A stretch of 39,347 bases of DNA from Pseudomonadota bacterium (GTDB taxonomy: Bacteria > Pseudomonadota > Alphaproteobacteria > SMXQ01): the NCBI GenBank assembly GCA_022566265.1, contig JADFJG010000021.1:1-39347 (forward strand), written 5' to 3'. Shown here in pieces: positions 9,084 to 17,672 of the stretch (positions are counted from its first letter, which is position 1; each line of letters opens with the position of its first letter). The position numbers and the translations under genes are program-made. The notes under the pieces are model-generated. The model made no database searches and was not told the DNA's origin. It saw only the letters and a program-made list of their open reading frames with translations.

Positions 9084-9350
9084 AGTACTTACTTTCATAG
9101 AAGGGTGACACATCTGACGGCCTTGCGGGGTCTTCGGCTAGGAGCGTGGTCCGCCGTGATGCTGGCGCATCACAAGGGCCGCGCGACGACGTCCGAAGGG
9201 CCCGCAAGGCCGCCCGCAGGGTCGCTTTTCGCGGCCACCGGAGGGCGTCACCGCCGCTTGACGATGCCCTGGCATCGTCGGCGCGACGCTTCCTACCCGG
9301 TGGCCGCGAAAAACGATCATATGTGCCACCCTTCTATGAAAGTAAGTACT
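9084..9350. mobile_element. Bipartite palindromic MITE-like element, copy B
   Basis: 30-bp TIR AGTACTTACTTTCATAGAAGGGTGACACAT (9084-9113) / ATGTGCCACCCTTCTATGAAAGTAAGTACT (9321-9350), 29/30 complementary. Internal stems 9118-9137/9193-9212 and 9226-9241/9297-9312; loop motifs shared with copy A. Confidence 0.85.
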
Positions 9351-9361
9351 CACGATAGCCG

Positions 9362-10120
9362 ATGACCGCCGCCGCCAAGCAACCGAACCGGGACCCCTCG
9401 TTGGCGCCGCTGAGGGGACAGTTGGCGGCGCTCACCCGTCTTTTGCACCGCGAGCGGATCCTCAATTACAGCGGCCATGCCTCGGTCCGCATTCCCGGCC
9501 GCGACGCTTTCCTCATCCAGTCCCTCTACGAGAGCCGGGCGAAGGTCTCTCCCGACAGCCTGATCGCCGTCGATTTCGACTGTAACGTCATCGACGGGCC
9601 GGACGGCTTCGAGCCGCCCCGCGAGGTCCGTATCCACGCCGAGATCCTCCGCGCCCGCGCCGACGTCGAGGCGGTGGTGCATACCCATTCGGAACTGGCC
9701 GCCGCCTTCACCATGGTCGAGGGGGTCGAGCTTCGCCTGATGAAGTCCCACGCCGTGCGCTGGAAGAGCGGCATCCCCATCCATCCCGATCCTTCCCACA
9801 TCATGACGCCCGAGCAGGGCCGTGAGCTCGCCGATACGCTGGGGCCCCATCAGGGCGCGCTGCTCCGCGCCCATGGCGGCGTGCTGGTGGCGGAAAGCGT
9901 GCCGGCGCTGCTCATCGATGCGGTGCATTTCGACGAGAACGCCCGCGCCCAGTTGCAGGCGGCGGCCATCGGCCGGCTCAAGCCGCTGACCGAGGCCGAG
10001 CTCGAGTTGTTGGCCTCCCGGTCGAACCGCGACCAGCATGTCTCCAAGCTCTGGAGCTATTACCTCGCCGCCGGCATGGACTCCGGCATCATCCCGAGGG
10101 ACTGGAACGAGCTGCTCTGA
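9362..10120 (+). CDS. Class II aldolase/adducin family protein
   Basis: NYSGHASVRIPGRDAFLIQ, HAEILRARADVEAVVHTHSELAAAFTM, RAHGGVLVAES. Confidence 0.9.
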   Translation: MTAAAKQPNRDPSLAPLRGQLAALTRLLHRERILNYSGHASVRIPGRDAFLIQSLYESRAKVSPDSLIAVDFDCNVIDGPDGFEPPREVRIHAEILRARADVEAVVHTHSELAAAFTMVEGVELRLMKSHAVRWKSGIPIHPDPSHIMTPEQGRELADTLGPHQGALLRAHGGVLVAESVPALLIDAVHFDENARAQLQAAAIGRLKPLTEAELELLASRSNRDQHVSKLWSYYLAAGMDSGIIPRDWNELL

Positions 10121-10207
10121 GGGGCTCTCAAACCGCCGAAGGTCGGCGGGCGCGGGCGTCCGCCCGCTTGGCTTTCCTCGCTTCGGCTCGGGGCGCGCGG
10201 TCGCGCT

Positions 10208-10243
10208 TGCCAGCGGGCCGATGAAGGTCTTCATCGGCCCGCT
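10208..10243. terminator. Perfect 16-bp stem hairpin between convergent genes; possible bidirectional terminator (no clear T tract)
   Basis: CCAGCGGGCCGATGAA-GGTC-TTCATCGGCCCGCTGG. Confidence 0.5.
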
Positions 10244-10286
10244 GGTATCGAAGCGCCGAAGTCCGGCGGCAACTTCCTGGAAATAC

Positions 10287-11720
10287 TCAGACGAAGGCGT
10301 CGGGGAAGCGCTTGCGCACCTCCTCGGCGAGCTCCGGCGAGGTCTGCGCCACCCGCGGGAAATCGCCGAGCCTTTCGTAGGGGATGCAGGCGTCGATCAC
10401 CATGCGCGAGTTATAGAGCTTGTCGTAATCGGTGACCATGGTGTCGATGCGCGACGACCAGCAGTGATCGAGCGTGTGGGTCCTGGTCTTGGGATCGCAG
10501 CGCGTTCCCATCGCCCAGATGACGTCGTGGATGTCGCTGGGATCGATGTCGTCGTCGACGACGACGATCCAGCGGCTGATATAGCCCGCCGGGCTGACCT
10601 GGGAGGCGACCAGCCCGACCTGGGTCGAATGGCCGAAATAGCGCTGCTTGATGGAAACGACGATGAAGGTGCGCCCCGCCCCGGCCTGGTGCGCCCACAC
10701 CCCCTTGACGTCGGGGATGCCGGCGCCCTCGAGGGAATCCATCAGCGCCGCCGATCGGAGGAAGCAGCGCTCGAACAGGTGCGAGTGCGGCGGCTTCTGG
10801 CTGGCGGCGCAGGTCAGGATCGGATCGTTGCGGAAGTAGACCCGCTTGATGTCGATGACCGGCTCCTGGCGGGCCTCGCCGGCGTAATAACCGTGCCACT
10901 CGCCGAACGGCCCCTCGAGGTCGGTCTCGGTGGCGCTGACCTCGCCCTCGAGCACGATCTCGGAGTTTGCCGGGAAGGGCAGGCCGGTGATCTCGCCCTT
11001 GACCACGTCGAGCGGCTGGCCGGCAAGCCCGCCGGCCCAGTCGAGCTCCGGCACCTTGTCGGACAGCGTATAGCGCGCCGCCATGTAGGTGACCGGGTCG
11101 ATGCCGACGACGATGACCATGGGGCAGGGCTTGCCGGCGGCGAGATACTTGTCGCGGTGGATCCGCCCCTGCTTGCCGTTGGAGATGTAGGAGGTGCAGG
11201 TGTTCTTGCTCCTGACCTGGACCCGGTAGGTGCCGACATTCACCCTGCCCGAGTCGGGGTCGCGGGTGATGACGCCGCACGCGGTGCCGATGTAGCGCCC
11301 GCCGTCATGCTCGTGATGGATGGGAACCGGCAGCTTGAGAAGATCGACATCGTCCCCTTCCATGATGTTCTCATAGACCGGTCCGTCATTGACCTCGCGC
11401 GGGGTGACGGGCTCGAACGATTTCATCCTGGCGCGGACGGCGTTGAGCATGTCGATGCGCCTCGTCGAGACAGCCGTATCGAGCCCGAGGGTGAGGGACA
11501 GGCGCAAGGGCGAGCCCATCATGCCGTAAAGGCAGCGAAAACCCTTGGCATAGCCGGGAATTTCGTCGAACAAGAGGGCCGGCGCCTTGTCGACCTTCTC
11601 GCGGTAGAGCACCTCGGTCACCGCCCCCATCTCCTTGTCCCAATGGGCGCCGGTCACGGTCTTGAGCTCGCCGCCCTTCTCGACCTCGGCGAGGAACTCC
11701 CGCAAATCACTCTGGATCAT
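10287..11720 (-). CDS. UbiD family decarboxylase
   Basis: MIQSDLREFLAEVEKGGELKTVTG; INIMEGDD/PVPIHHEHDGGRYIGTACGVITRDPDSGRVNVGTYR; EFGEWHGYY-type motif; IVVVDDDIDPSDIHDVIWAMGTRCDP. Confidence 0.95.
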   Translation of the reverse strand: MIQSDLREFLAEVEKGGELKTVTGAHWDKEMGAVTEVLYREKVDKAPALLFDEIPGYAKGFRCLYGMMGSPLRLSLTLGLDTAVSTRRIDMLNAVRARMKSFEPVTPREVNDGPVYENIMEGDDVDLLKLPVPIHHEHDGGRYIGTACGVITRDPDSGRVNVGTYRVQVRSKNTCTSYISNGKQGRIHRDKYLAAGKPCPMVIVVGIDPVTYMAARYTLSDKVPELDWAGGLAGQPLDVVKGEITGLPFPANSEIVLEGEVSATETDLEGPFGEWHGYYAGEARQEPVIDIKRVYFRNDPILTCAASQKPPHSHLFERCFLRSAALMDSLEGAGIPDVKGVWAHQAGAGRTFIVVSIKQRYFGHSTQVGLVASQVSPAGYISRWIVVVDDDIDPSDIHDVIWAMGTRCDPKTRTHTLDHCWSSRIDTMVTDYDKLYNSRMVIDACIPYERLGDFPRVAQTSPELAEEVRKRFPDAFV

Positions 11721-12004
11721 GAGTTTCTCCTGACAAACGGCGCCAGCCCCGCCCCCGGGCTCTCTTGGCGCCCGGCCGGGGAGGCACGAAACCCTTGGTT
11801 TCCGCCACAATCTCGGTGCCAACATAGACCGCAAAGGCGGACCCCACAAGGGCGGGTGAGGCGCCGGATCGGGCCGGTTTCGCCGCTTGGGGCGGTTTCG
11901 CGGCCGCCGTCAAGGACCTTTGGTATTATCCCCTGCCGCCCGGCGAATTTACTTATACTCGATGGGCTGAGAATCCACGGTTTTACAGAAGGATTGCGTT
12001 CGAT

Positions 12005-12793
12005 ATGGCTGAAATCTCACCGAGCGAGCCGAGCCTCGATCTCGCCGGCCGGACGATCATCGTCACCGGCGGCGGCAAGGGTCTCGGCAAGGTCTATTGC
12101 CGTCATCTGGCGACGGCCGGGGCCAAGCTTGTCGTCGCCGACATCGATGCCGAGGCCAGCGTCGAAGTGGCCAAGGAGATCGTCTCCAAGGGCGGCGTGG
12201 CGGTCGCCGAGCCGACCGACGTTGCGGATGAAAAGGCGGTCGGGCGCATGGCCGAAGCGGCGATCGAGGCTTACGGGCGCATCGACGGGCTGATCAACAA
12301 CGCCGCCTTGATGAGCGAACTTCCGCGCCAGCCATGGCACCGGATCGACGTCGGGGAATGGGACCGGGTGATGGCGGTGAACCTCCGGGGCATGTTCCTC
12401 TGTTGCCGCGCCGTCTATCCCCAGATGAAGAAACAGGGCAAGGGCAAGATCGTCAATATTTCCTCGAGCCGGGTGTGGGCCGGGGCGCCGGACCGGCTGC
12501 ATTACACCACCTCGAAGATGGGGGTGGTGGGGCTGACCCGGGCGCTCGCGCGCGAAGTCGGCGATGACAATATCGTCGTCAACGCGGTGGCGCCGGGCTT
12601 CACCCTCAGCGACACCCAGGTGGCGACCTCGTCGAACGAATATCTCGCCAACAAGCGCAACGACCGCCGCGCCTTGAAGCGCGCCCAGGTGCCCGAGGAT
12701 CTGGTCGGCGTGGTCATGTTCCTGCTGTCGGACGCGTCGAACTTCATGACCGGCCAGACCATCACCGTCGACGGCGGCCACATGATGCATTGA
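12005..12793 (+). CDS. SDR family NAD(P)-dependent oxidoreductase
   Basis: IIVTGGGKGLGKVYCRHLA, INNAALMS, YTTSKMGVVGLTRALAREVG, ITVDGGHMMH. Confidence 0.95.
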   Translation: MAEISPSEPSLDLAGRTIIVTGGGKGLGKVYCRHLATAGAKLVVADIDAEASVEVAKEIVSKGGVAVAEPTDVADEKAVGRMAEAAIEAYGRIDGLINNAALMSELPRQPWHRIDVGEWDRVMAVNLRGMFLCCRAVYPQMKKQGKGKIVNISSSRVWAGAPDRLHYTTSKMGVVGLTRALAREVGDDNIVVNAVAPGFTLSDTQVATSSNEYLANKRNDRRALKRAQVPEDLVGVVMFLLSDASNFMTGQTITVDGGHMMH

Positions 12794-12815
12794 CCCCATG
12801 ATGCACTGAACGGGG

Positions 12816-12842
12816 CCCCGCCCTAATTTAGGGCGCCGGGGA
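12816..12842. terminator. Candidate bidirectional terminator between converging SDR and RibB-like genes
   Basis: CGCCCTAA-T-TTAGGGCG palindrome flanked by C- and G-rich arms. Confidence 0.5.
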
Positions 12843-12843
12843 T

Positions 12844-13992
12844 TCAGATGTCGGGCATGGTTATGGGCAGCTGGTCGACGAGGTTGAGCCCGTGGCCCTC
12901 CAGCGCGATGATGGAGCGTTTCGAGTTCGACAGCAGGATCATCTCCTTGACGCCGAGATCGAGCAGGATCTGCGCCCCGACCCCGTAATCGCGGAGCTCC
13001 GCCACCGGCCCTTTCGCCGCTTCCTCTTCGCGCTGCTTCAAGAAATCGCTGAGGCTGGTGGCCTTGGCTTCGCGGATCATCACCACCACGCCGCGGCCGG
13101 CCTCGCCGATCATGCCCATGGCGGCCTGCAGCTCGCCGCCGCGGTTGCGCGCCTCGCCGCCGCCGAACCGGCTTACGGTGGTATCGCCCAACACGTCGCC
13201 GAGCACATTGAAGGCGTGCATGCGCACCAGCACCGGCTCGGGCCCTGAGATGTCGCCCTTCACCAGGGCGATGTGCTCGGCATAGGCGATGCGGTTGATG
13301 TAGAGATAAAGCTTGAACTCACCGCCGTAGCGGCTGGTGATCGTGGTCTCGGCGACGCGTTCGATGAGCTTTTCGTGGCGCCGGCGGTGGGCGATGATGT
13401 CGCTGATCGTCGCCACCTTGAGGCCGTGGAGCTGGGCGAACTTCACCAGGTCCGGCAGCCGCGCCATGGTGCCGTCGTCGTTCATGACCTCGCAGACGAC
13501 GCCTGACGGGTCGAGGCCCGCCATGCGGGCGATGTCGATGGCGGCCTCGGTATGGCCGGCGCGCACCAGAACGCCGCCTTCCTCGGCGACCAGGGGGAAG
13601 ATGTGGCCGGGGCTGACGATGTCGCCGCGTCCCTTGGCCGGGTCTATGGCGACGGCGATGGTGCGTGCCCTGTCGGCCGCCGATATGCCGGTCGTCACCC
13701 CTTTCCGCGCCTCGATGGAGACGGTAAAGGCGGTCTGGTGGCGGGTTTCGTTCTTCGCCGACATCAGCGTCAGCCCCAGATCGTCGACGCGCGCCGGGGT
13801 CAGCGCCAGGCAGATGAGCCCCCGCCCGTGCGTGGCCATGAAATTGATCGACTCCGCCGTCGCCTTTTCCGCCGGGATGATCAAATCGCCCTCGTTCTCC
13901 CGGCTTTCGTCATCGACCAGGATGAACATCTGTCCCTGGCGGGCGGCCTCGACGACGTCGTCGATGGATGACAGGTAATCGCTTATGGACAC
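12844..13992 (-). CDS. ribB: 3,4-dihydroxy-2-butanone-4-phosphate synthase with degenerate GTP cyclohydrolase II-like domain (RibBA-like; start approximate)
   Basis: RibB motifs DDESRENEGDLIIPAEK, GHIFPLVAEEGGVLVRAGHTEAAIDIARMAGL; C-terminal domain has RDYGVGAQILLDLGV but lacks the GCHII Cys triad. Confidence 0.9.
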   Translation of the reverse strand: MSISDYLSSIDDVVEAARQGQMFILVDDESRENEGDLIIPAEKATAESINFMATHGRGLICLALTPARVDDLGLTLMSAKNETRHQTAFTVSIEARKGVTTGISAADRARTIAVAIDPAKGRGDIVSPGHIFPLVAEEGGVLVRAGHTEAAIDIARMAGLDPSGVVCEVMNDDGTMARLPDLVKFAQLHGLKVATISDIIAHRRRHEKLIERVAETTITSRYGGEFKLYLYINRIAYAEHIALVKGDISGPEPVLVRMHAFNVLGDVLGDTTVSRFGGGEARNRGGELQAAMGMIGEAGRGVVVMIREAKATSLSDFLKQREEEAAKGPVAELRDYGVGAQILLDLGVKEMILLSNSKRSIIALEGHGLNLVDQLPITMPDI

Positions 13993-14160
13993 GAAAGATC
14001 CTTCTCGTTCGCCGGCCGCGAAGGGCGGGGCCGGTGGGGCAAGGTATCGCGCCAGCGCGCCGTGAATCAAGAGCCGAGGCCGCGGGGCAAGGGCGCGGTC
14101 GCCCGACGCCCGGCATCGAAGGACGCGTCCCCGGCGGGCCGGGAAGGCGCCGGGCGGCTC

Positions 14161-14194
14161 AAAAAAATCGGGCGCGCCCGCCAGGACGCGCCCG
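14161..14194 (-). terminator. Rho-independent terminator of the tctABC operon
   Basis: On the minus strand CGGGCGCG...CGCGCCCG stem followed by an A/T-tract (ATTTTTTT), just downstream of the 14218 stop. Confidence 0.75.
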
Positions 14195-14217
14195 CGATAA
14201 CGAATGAGCCCCCGGAT

Positions 14218-15147
14218 CTATTTAAACTTATCCTTGTGGCCGGTATAGAACGCTACCAACTCGTCGATCAGCTTCTCCGACTCCTTGCCCTTGAGCGCCG
14301 CCAGCGGGCGCCGCGCCTTCTTGGCCCATTTCTTGAAGCCGGCATCGTTGATCGAAGCGAATAGCGCGTCCTCGAGCGTCTTCTTGATGTCCGCCGGCAG
14401 ACCCGGCGGAGCGGCCACCAGGCGGTGGATGCGCAATTTGGACAGCCCCGGCTTGCCCAATTTGATGGCGCCCTTCTCGTCCAGCGCCGCTATGGCCCTG
14501 AGATCGCCCGACTTGGCGAACTTGCTATAGCTGCGGTAGGCGAAAAACCCGATGTCGGTGTCGCCCCGGATCACCGCGATCGACATGCCGCTCGATCCCT
14601 TGTAGCCGGTCACCAGTTTCAACTTGAGGCCGAGAATGTTGCCGGCGATCTGGGACACCACATAGGAAGTCGCGCCCTTGCCGGTCCCCGCGGTCTTGAT
14701 GGTCCGGCCCAACTTCTTCAAGTCCGCGATCGACTTGATCTTGGATTTGCCGGCGACCGCGATGACGTAGCTGTCCGACGCGATCTGGCCGAGCCAGGTG
14801 AATTTGCGGATGTCGTAGCCGACGCCCTTCTTGCCCTGGATGGCGGCAATCGCCTTGCCCGGCAGGTTCATGATCGAGATGCGATAGCCGTCGGGCTTCG
14901 ATTTATAGAGGTACGTCGCCCCCTTGCGGCCGCCGGCGCCCGGCATGTTCTTGGGCACCACGGTGACTCCAAGGCGCTTCTCGAGGATCGGCGCCAGTGC
15001 CCGGACATAGGTGTCGAACCCACCGCCCGGCTTATAGGGGATGATGAAGGTAATGGTTTTTTCGGGGTACTTGGCCACCGCGCCCGGTATGGCGAAGGTG
15101 GTGGCGATGGCAAGCGCGATCGCGCCTAAACCGAATCTTGCGAGCAT
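14218..15147 (-). CDS. tctC: Tripartite tricarboxylate transporter substrate-binding protein (TctC/Bug family)
   Basis: Signal peptide, YPEKTITFIIPYKPGGGFDTYVRALAPILEK, NMPGAGGRKGATYLY. Confidence 0.9.
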   Translation of the reverse strand: MLARFGLGAIALAIATTFAIPGAVAKYPEKTITFIIPYKPGGGFDTYVRALAPILEKRLGVTVVPKNMPGAGGRKGATYLYKSKPDGYRISIMNLPGKAIAAIQGKKGVGYDIRKFTWLGQIASDSYVIAVAGKSKIKSIADLKKLGRTIKTAGTGKGATSYVVSQIAGNILGLKLKLVTGYKGSSGMSIAVIRGDTDIGFFAYRSYSKFAKSGDLRAIAALDEKGAIKLGKPGLSKLRIHRLVAAPPGLPADIKKTLEDALFASINDAGFKKWAKKARRPLAALKGKESEKLIDELVAFYTGHKDKFK

Positions 15148-15291
15148 TAGGTGTCTCCCTTTCCCTGTTTCGCGGGGGCGTGGTTATCCCACCCTATTTT
15201 TTTCATGTCGCCGCGACTGATACATTTTGCAACCGCACCTTACAGCAAATCCGGTCGTAAATCCAAAGGTTTGAGAGCTCTCCGCGGCCCG

Positions 15292-15810
15292 TCACTCGGC
15301 GAAAACGCCCCGGTAAAGCTCGTATTTCAGCAGAAACTCGAACATCACCCAGACGAACACGGTGGTGCTGACGGCCCCGTAGGCGCACTTCTTGACGCTT
15401 TTTTTGCCCTGGAAATACATCGAGGAGAAGACATAGGCCGGCACCATCACCATGAAACCGACGATATAGATGCCGATGACCAGTCCCACCATCCAGGCCA
15501 TGGCGATGAGTTGGCGCGAAAGCTTGGGCGTGAATTTCGCTACCTTCCCGGTCTCCCCGGCCGCCGTTCCCGAAAACACGGTATTGATGATCCTGCCGAG
15601 CGCCGTGTCGGTCAGGCCGATCAGATCGAGGGTGCAGAGGATCAGGCCGGTATAGCCGACCATCAGGGGAAAGAGCCGCACATTGGGCGCGTAGTCGTAG
15701 CTCAGATAGATGAAGAAGACCGTCAGGGCGAAAAGGCCGAGGGCGAAATAGAGCGCGCCCCGTTTCTCCGGCGCCCCGATATTCATACCGCTATTCATGC
15801 CGTTATTCAT
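15292..15810 (-). CDS. tctB: TctB family tripartite tricarboxylate transporter small membrane subunit
   Basis: Four hydrophobic segments, position between TctA and TctC genes, ATGA overlap with tctA. Confidence 0.85.
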   Translation of the reverse strand: MNNGMNSGMNIGAPEKRGALYFALGLFALTVFFIYLSYDYAPNVRLFPLMVGYTGLILCTLDLIGLTDTALGRIINTVFSGTAAGETGKVAKFTPKLSRQLIAMAWMVGLVIGIYIVGFMVMVPAYVFSSMYFQGKKSVKKCAYGAVSTTVFVWVMFEFLLKYELYRGVFAE

Positions 15811-17312
15811 ACCGGGCCCTCCCTTCTTTCTTTTCTCCTCTGCGCCCACAGCCGGAAAGAAGGGAGGGCGAGGGCGGCGGCGATCAGCACCAACAGGATG
15901 ATGGAGATGTTCCGGGTGATGAAGATCGACCAGTTGTCGTCGGAAATCAGCATCGTCTGGTGGAAGCTCCGCTCGGTGATCTCGCCGAGCACCAGGGCGA
16001 TGGTGAAAGTGACGCGGGGATAGTCGAAGCGGATCATCAAATAGCCGACGATGCCGAAGACCAGGGCGACGTAGACATCGCCGATCTCGGTCTGCAGCGC
16101 GTAAGCGCCGACCAGGGCGACGATGGTGACCGTCGGCACCAGGACATGGACGTCGATCATGGTCAGGAGCGCCAGGCTGCGGGCGAGGGCAAGGACGATC
16201 AGGGTGGCGAGAACGCAGGAGATCGTCAGCGTCAGGACCAGGGTGAAGATGACGTCCTCATGCTCGAACAGGATGGTCGGGCCGGGATCGAGGCCGTGGA
16301 GGATCAGCACGCCGAGGAAAACCGCGGTCTCGGCGCTGCCCGGTATGCCGAAGGCCAGCGTCGGGATCAGAGAGCCGCCGTCCTTGGCGTTATTGGCCGA
16401 TTCCGGGGCGATGACGCCGAGGATGTTGCCCTTGCCGTAGGTCTCCGGGTCCTTCGCCATCTGCACCTGGGTGGAATAGGAAAGGAACGCCGCCACGGTG
16501 CCGCCGACGCCGGGCACGGCGCCGATGAAGGTGCCGATGGCGGAGCCGCGCAACATGGTGGGGTAGTTCTTGAACACCGCCTTGACGCCATCGAAGACCT
16601 TCTGGATCTTCACGATCTCCGGGTTCTCGGCGACGGTGCCGCCCTTGACCGACAGATTGATCATCTCGGCGATGGCGAACAGGCCGATGAGCGCCGGCAC
16701 CAGCTTGACGCCGTCCCACAGGAAGTCGATGCCGAAATCGTAGCGGACCTCGCCGCTGACCCCGTCATAGCCGACGAAGCCGGCGATCAGGCCGACGCAG
16801 GCGGTGATCAGGCCCTGCAGCAGCCGCCCGCCGGTCGACACCGCGATGGCGCAAAGGCCGAACACCGCAAGCAGGAAAAACTCCGCCGGCGCGAACAGAA
16901 GCACGATCTCCTTGGCGATGGGGATGACGGCGACCAGGGTGAAGACGCCGATCAATCCGCCGAGCGCCGAGGCCGTCGCCGCGGCGCCGAGCGCCAGGCC
17001 CGCCTTGCCCTGTTGCGCCAGGGGATAACCGTCGAACGTGGTCGCCGCGTTGGGCGCGGTCCCCGGCGTGTTCAGGAGGATGGCGCTGACCGAGCCGCCG
17101 GTCGAGGTCGCCGCCATGACGCCGCCCATCAGGGTGATCGCCTCGAACTCCTTCATGCCGAAGGTCAAGGGGATCAGCAGCGCGATCGCCGTGGTGCCGC
17201 CGAGGCCGGGGATGGCGCCGAAAACGAGCCCGATGCAGGTCCCCATCACCAGGAAGCCCAGCGAATTGATGGTCAACAGATTGTCGAGCGCCAAGAGGAG
17301 CGAATCGAACAT
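15807..17312 (-). CDS. tctA: Tripartite tricarboxylate transporter permease TctA
   Basis: GAIPGLGGTTAIALLIPLTFGM, GSVSAILLNTPGT, GAVPGVGGTVAAFLSY. Confidence 0.95.
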   Translation of the reverse strand: MFDSLLLALDNLLTINSLGFLVMGTCIGLVFGAIPGLGGTTAIALLIPLTFGMKEFEAITLMGGVMAATSTGGSVSAILLNTPGTAPNAATTFDGYPLAQQGKAGLALGAAATASALGGLIGVFTLVAVIPIAKEIVLLFAPAEFFLLAVFGLCAIAVSTGGRLLQGLITACVGLIAGFVGYDGVSGEVRYDFGIDFLWDGVKLVPALIGLFAIAEMINLSVKGGTVAENPEIVKIQKVFDGVKAVFKNYPTMLRGSAIGTFIGAVPGVGGTVAAFLSYSTQVQMAKDPETYGKGNILGVIAPESANNAKDGGSLIPTLAFGIPGSAETAVFLGVLILHGLDPGPTILFEHEDVIFTLVLTLTISCVLATLIVLALARSLALLTMIDVHVLVPTVTIVALVGAYALQTEIGDVYVALVFGIVGYLMIRFDYPRVTFTIALVLGEITERSFHQTMLISDDNWSIFITRNISIILLVLIAAALALPSFRLWAQRRKERREGPV

Positions 17313-17672
17313 GAAGCTAACCCCGCCTGATAACCGGGCCATCGGTCCGATGTGGCTTGCCCTGCCCCATCGCCCATGGCCCGCGGCGCCGGTTTGCCGG
17401 CGCGCTCGATTTTTACCAGCATTGACCCGTGGGGTCCATATCCGCGGCCTGGGCGCGCACCGGCGGCGATTGACGGCGCGGCGAGTTCAATGATACCTAA
17501 GATACGGAATTTCCGGCATTCTTGCCGGCCGCCCGCCGGAAGCGGGAGGGCGGAAGGGAGCGAACCAGCGGTACGGCCGGCGGCGCCGGCGAAGCGCGCC
17601 GGCCGGTCGCGTGACAAGCACATGACAAACGCCGCGCCGGCGTGAGCGTGGCCGAACAGGGGGAGCCGCGAG

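Noticed and set aside
10120-10290. Additional copy of the bipartite palindromic family after the class II aldolase gene
   Set aside because: There is a strong hairpin and other dyads, but no TAGGA, CAAG or GACG loop motifs in the right order; kept only as a terminator-like hairpin.
10038-12293. 751-aa plus-strand ORF spanning ubiD antisense
   Set aside because: Antisense to UbiD with no recognisable domain; its tail is an out-of-frame read of the SDR gene.
13992-14217. Possible FMN riboswitch upstream of the RibB-like gene
   Set aside because: GGGGC/CCCAC-like strings are present but the conserved RFN core is not recognisable on the minus strand.
15960-17330. 456-aa plus-strand ORF
   Set aside because: Antisense of TctA; Asp/Gln/His-rich composition is a GC-skew artefact.
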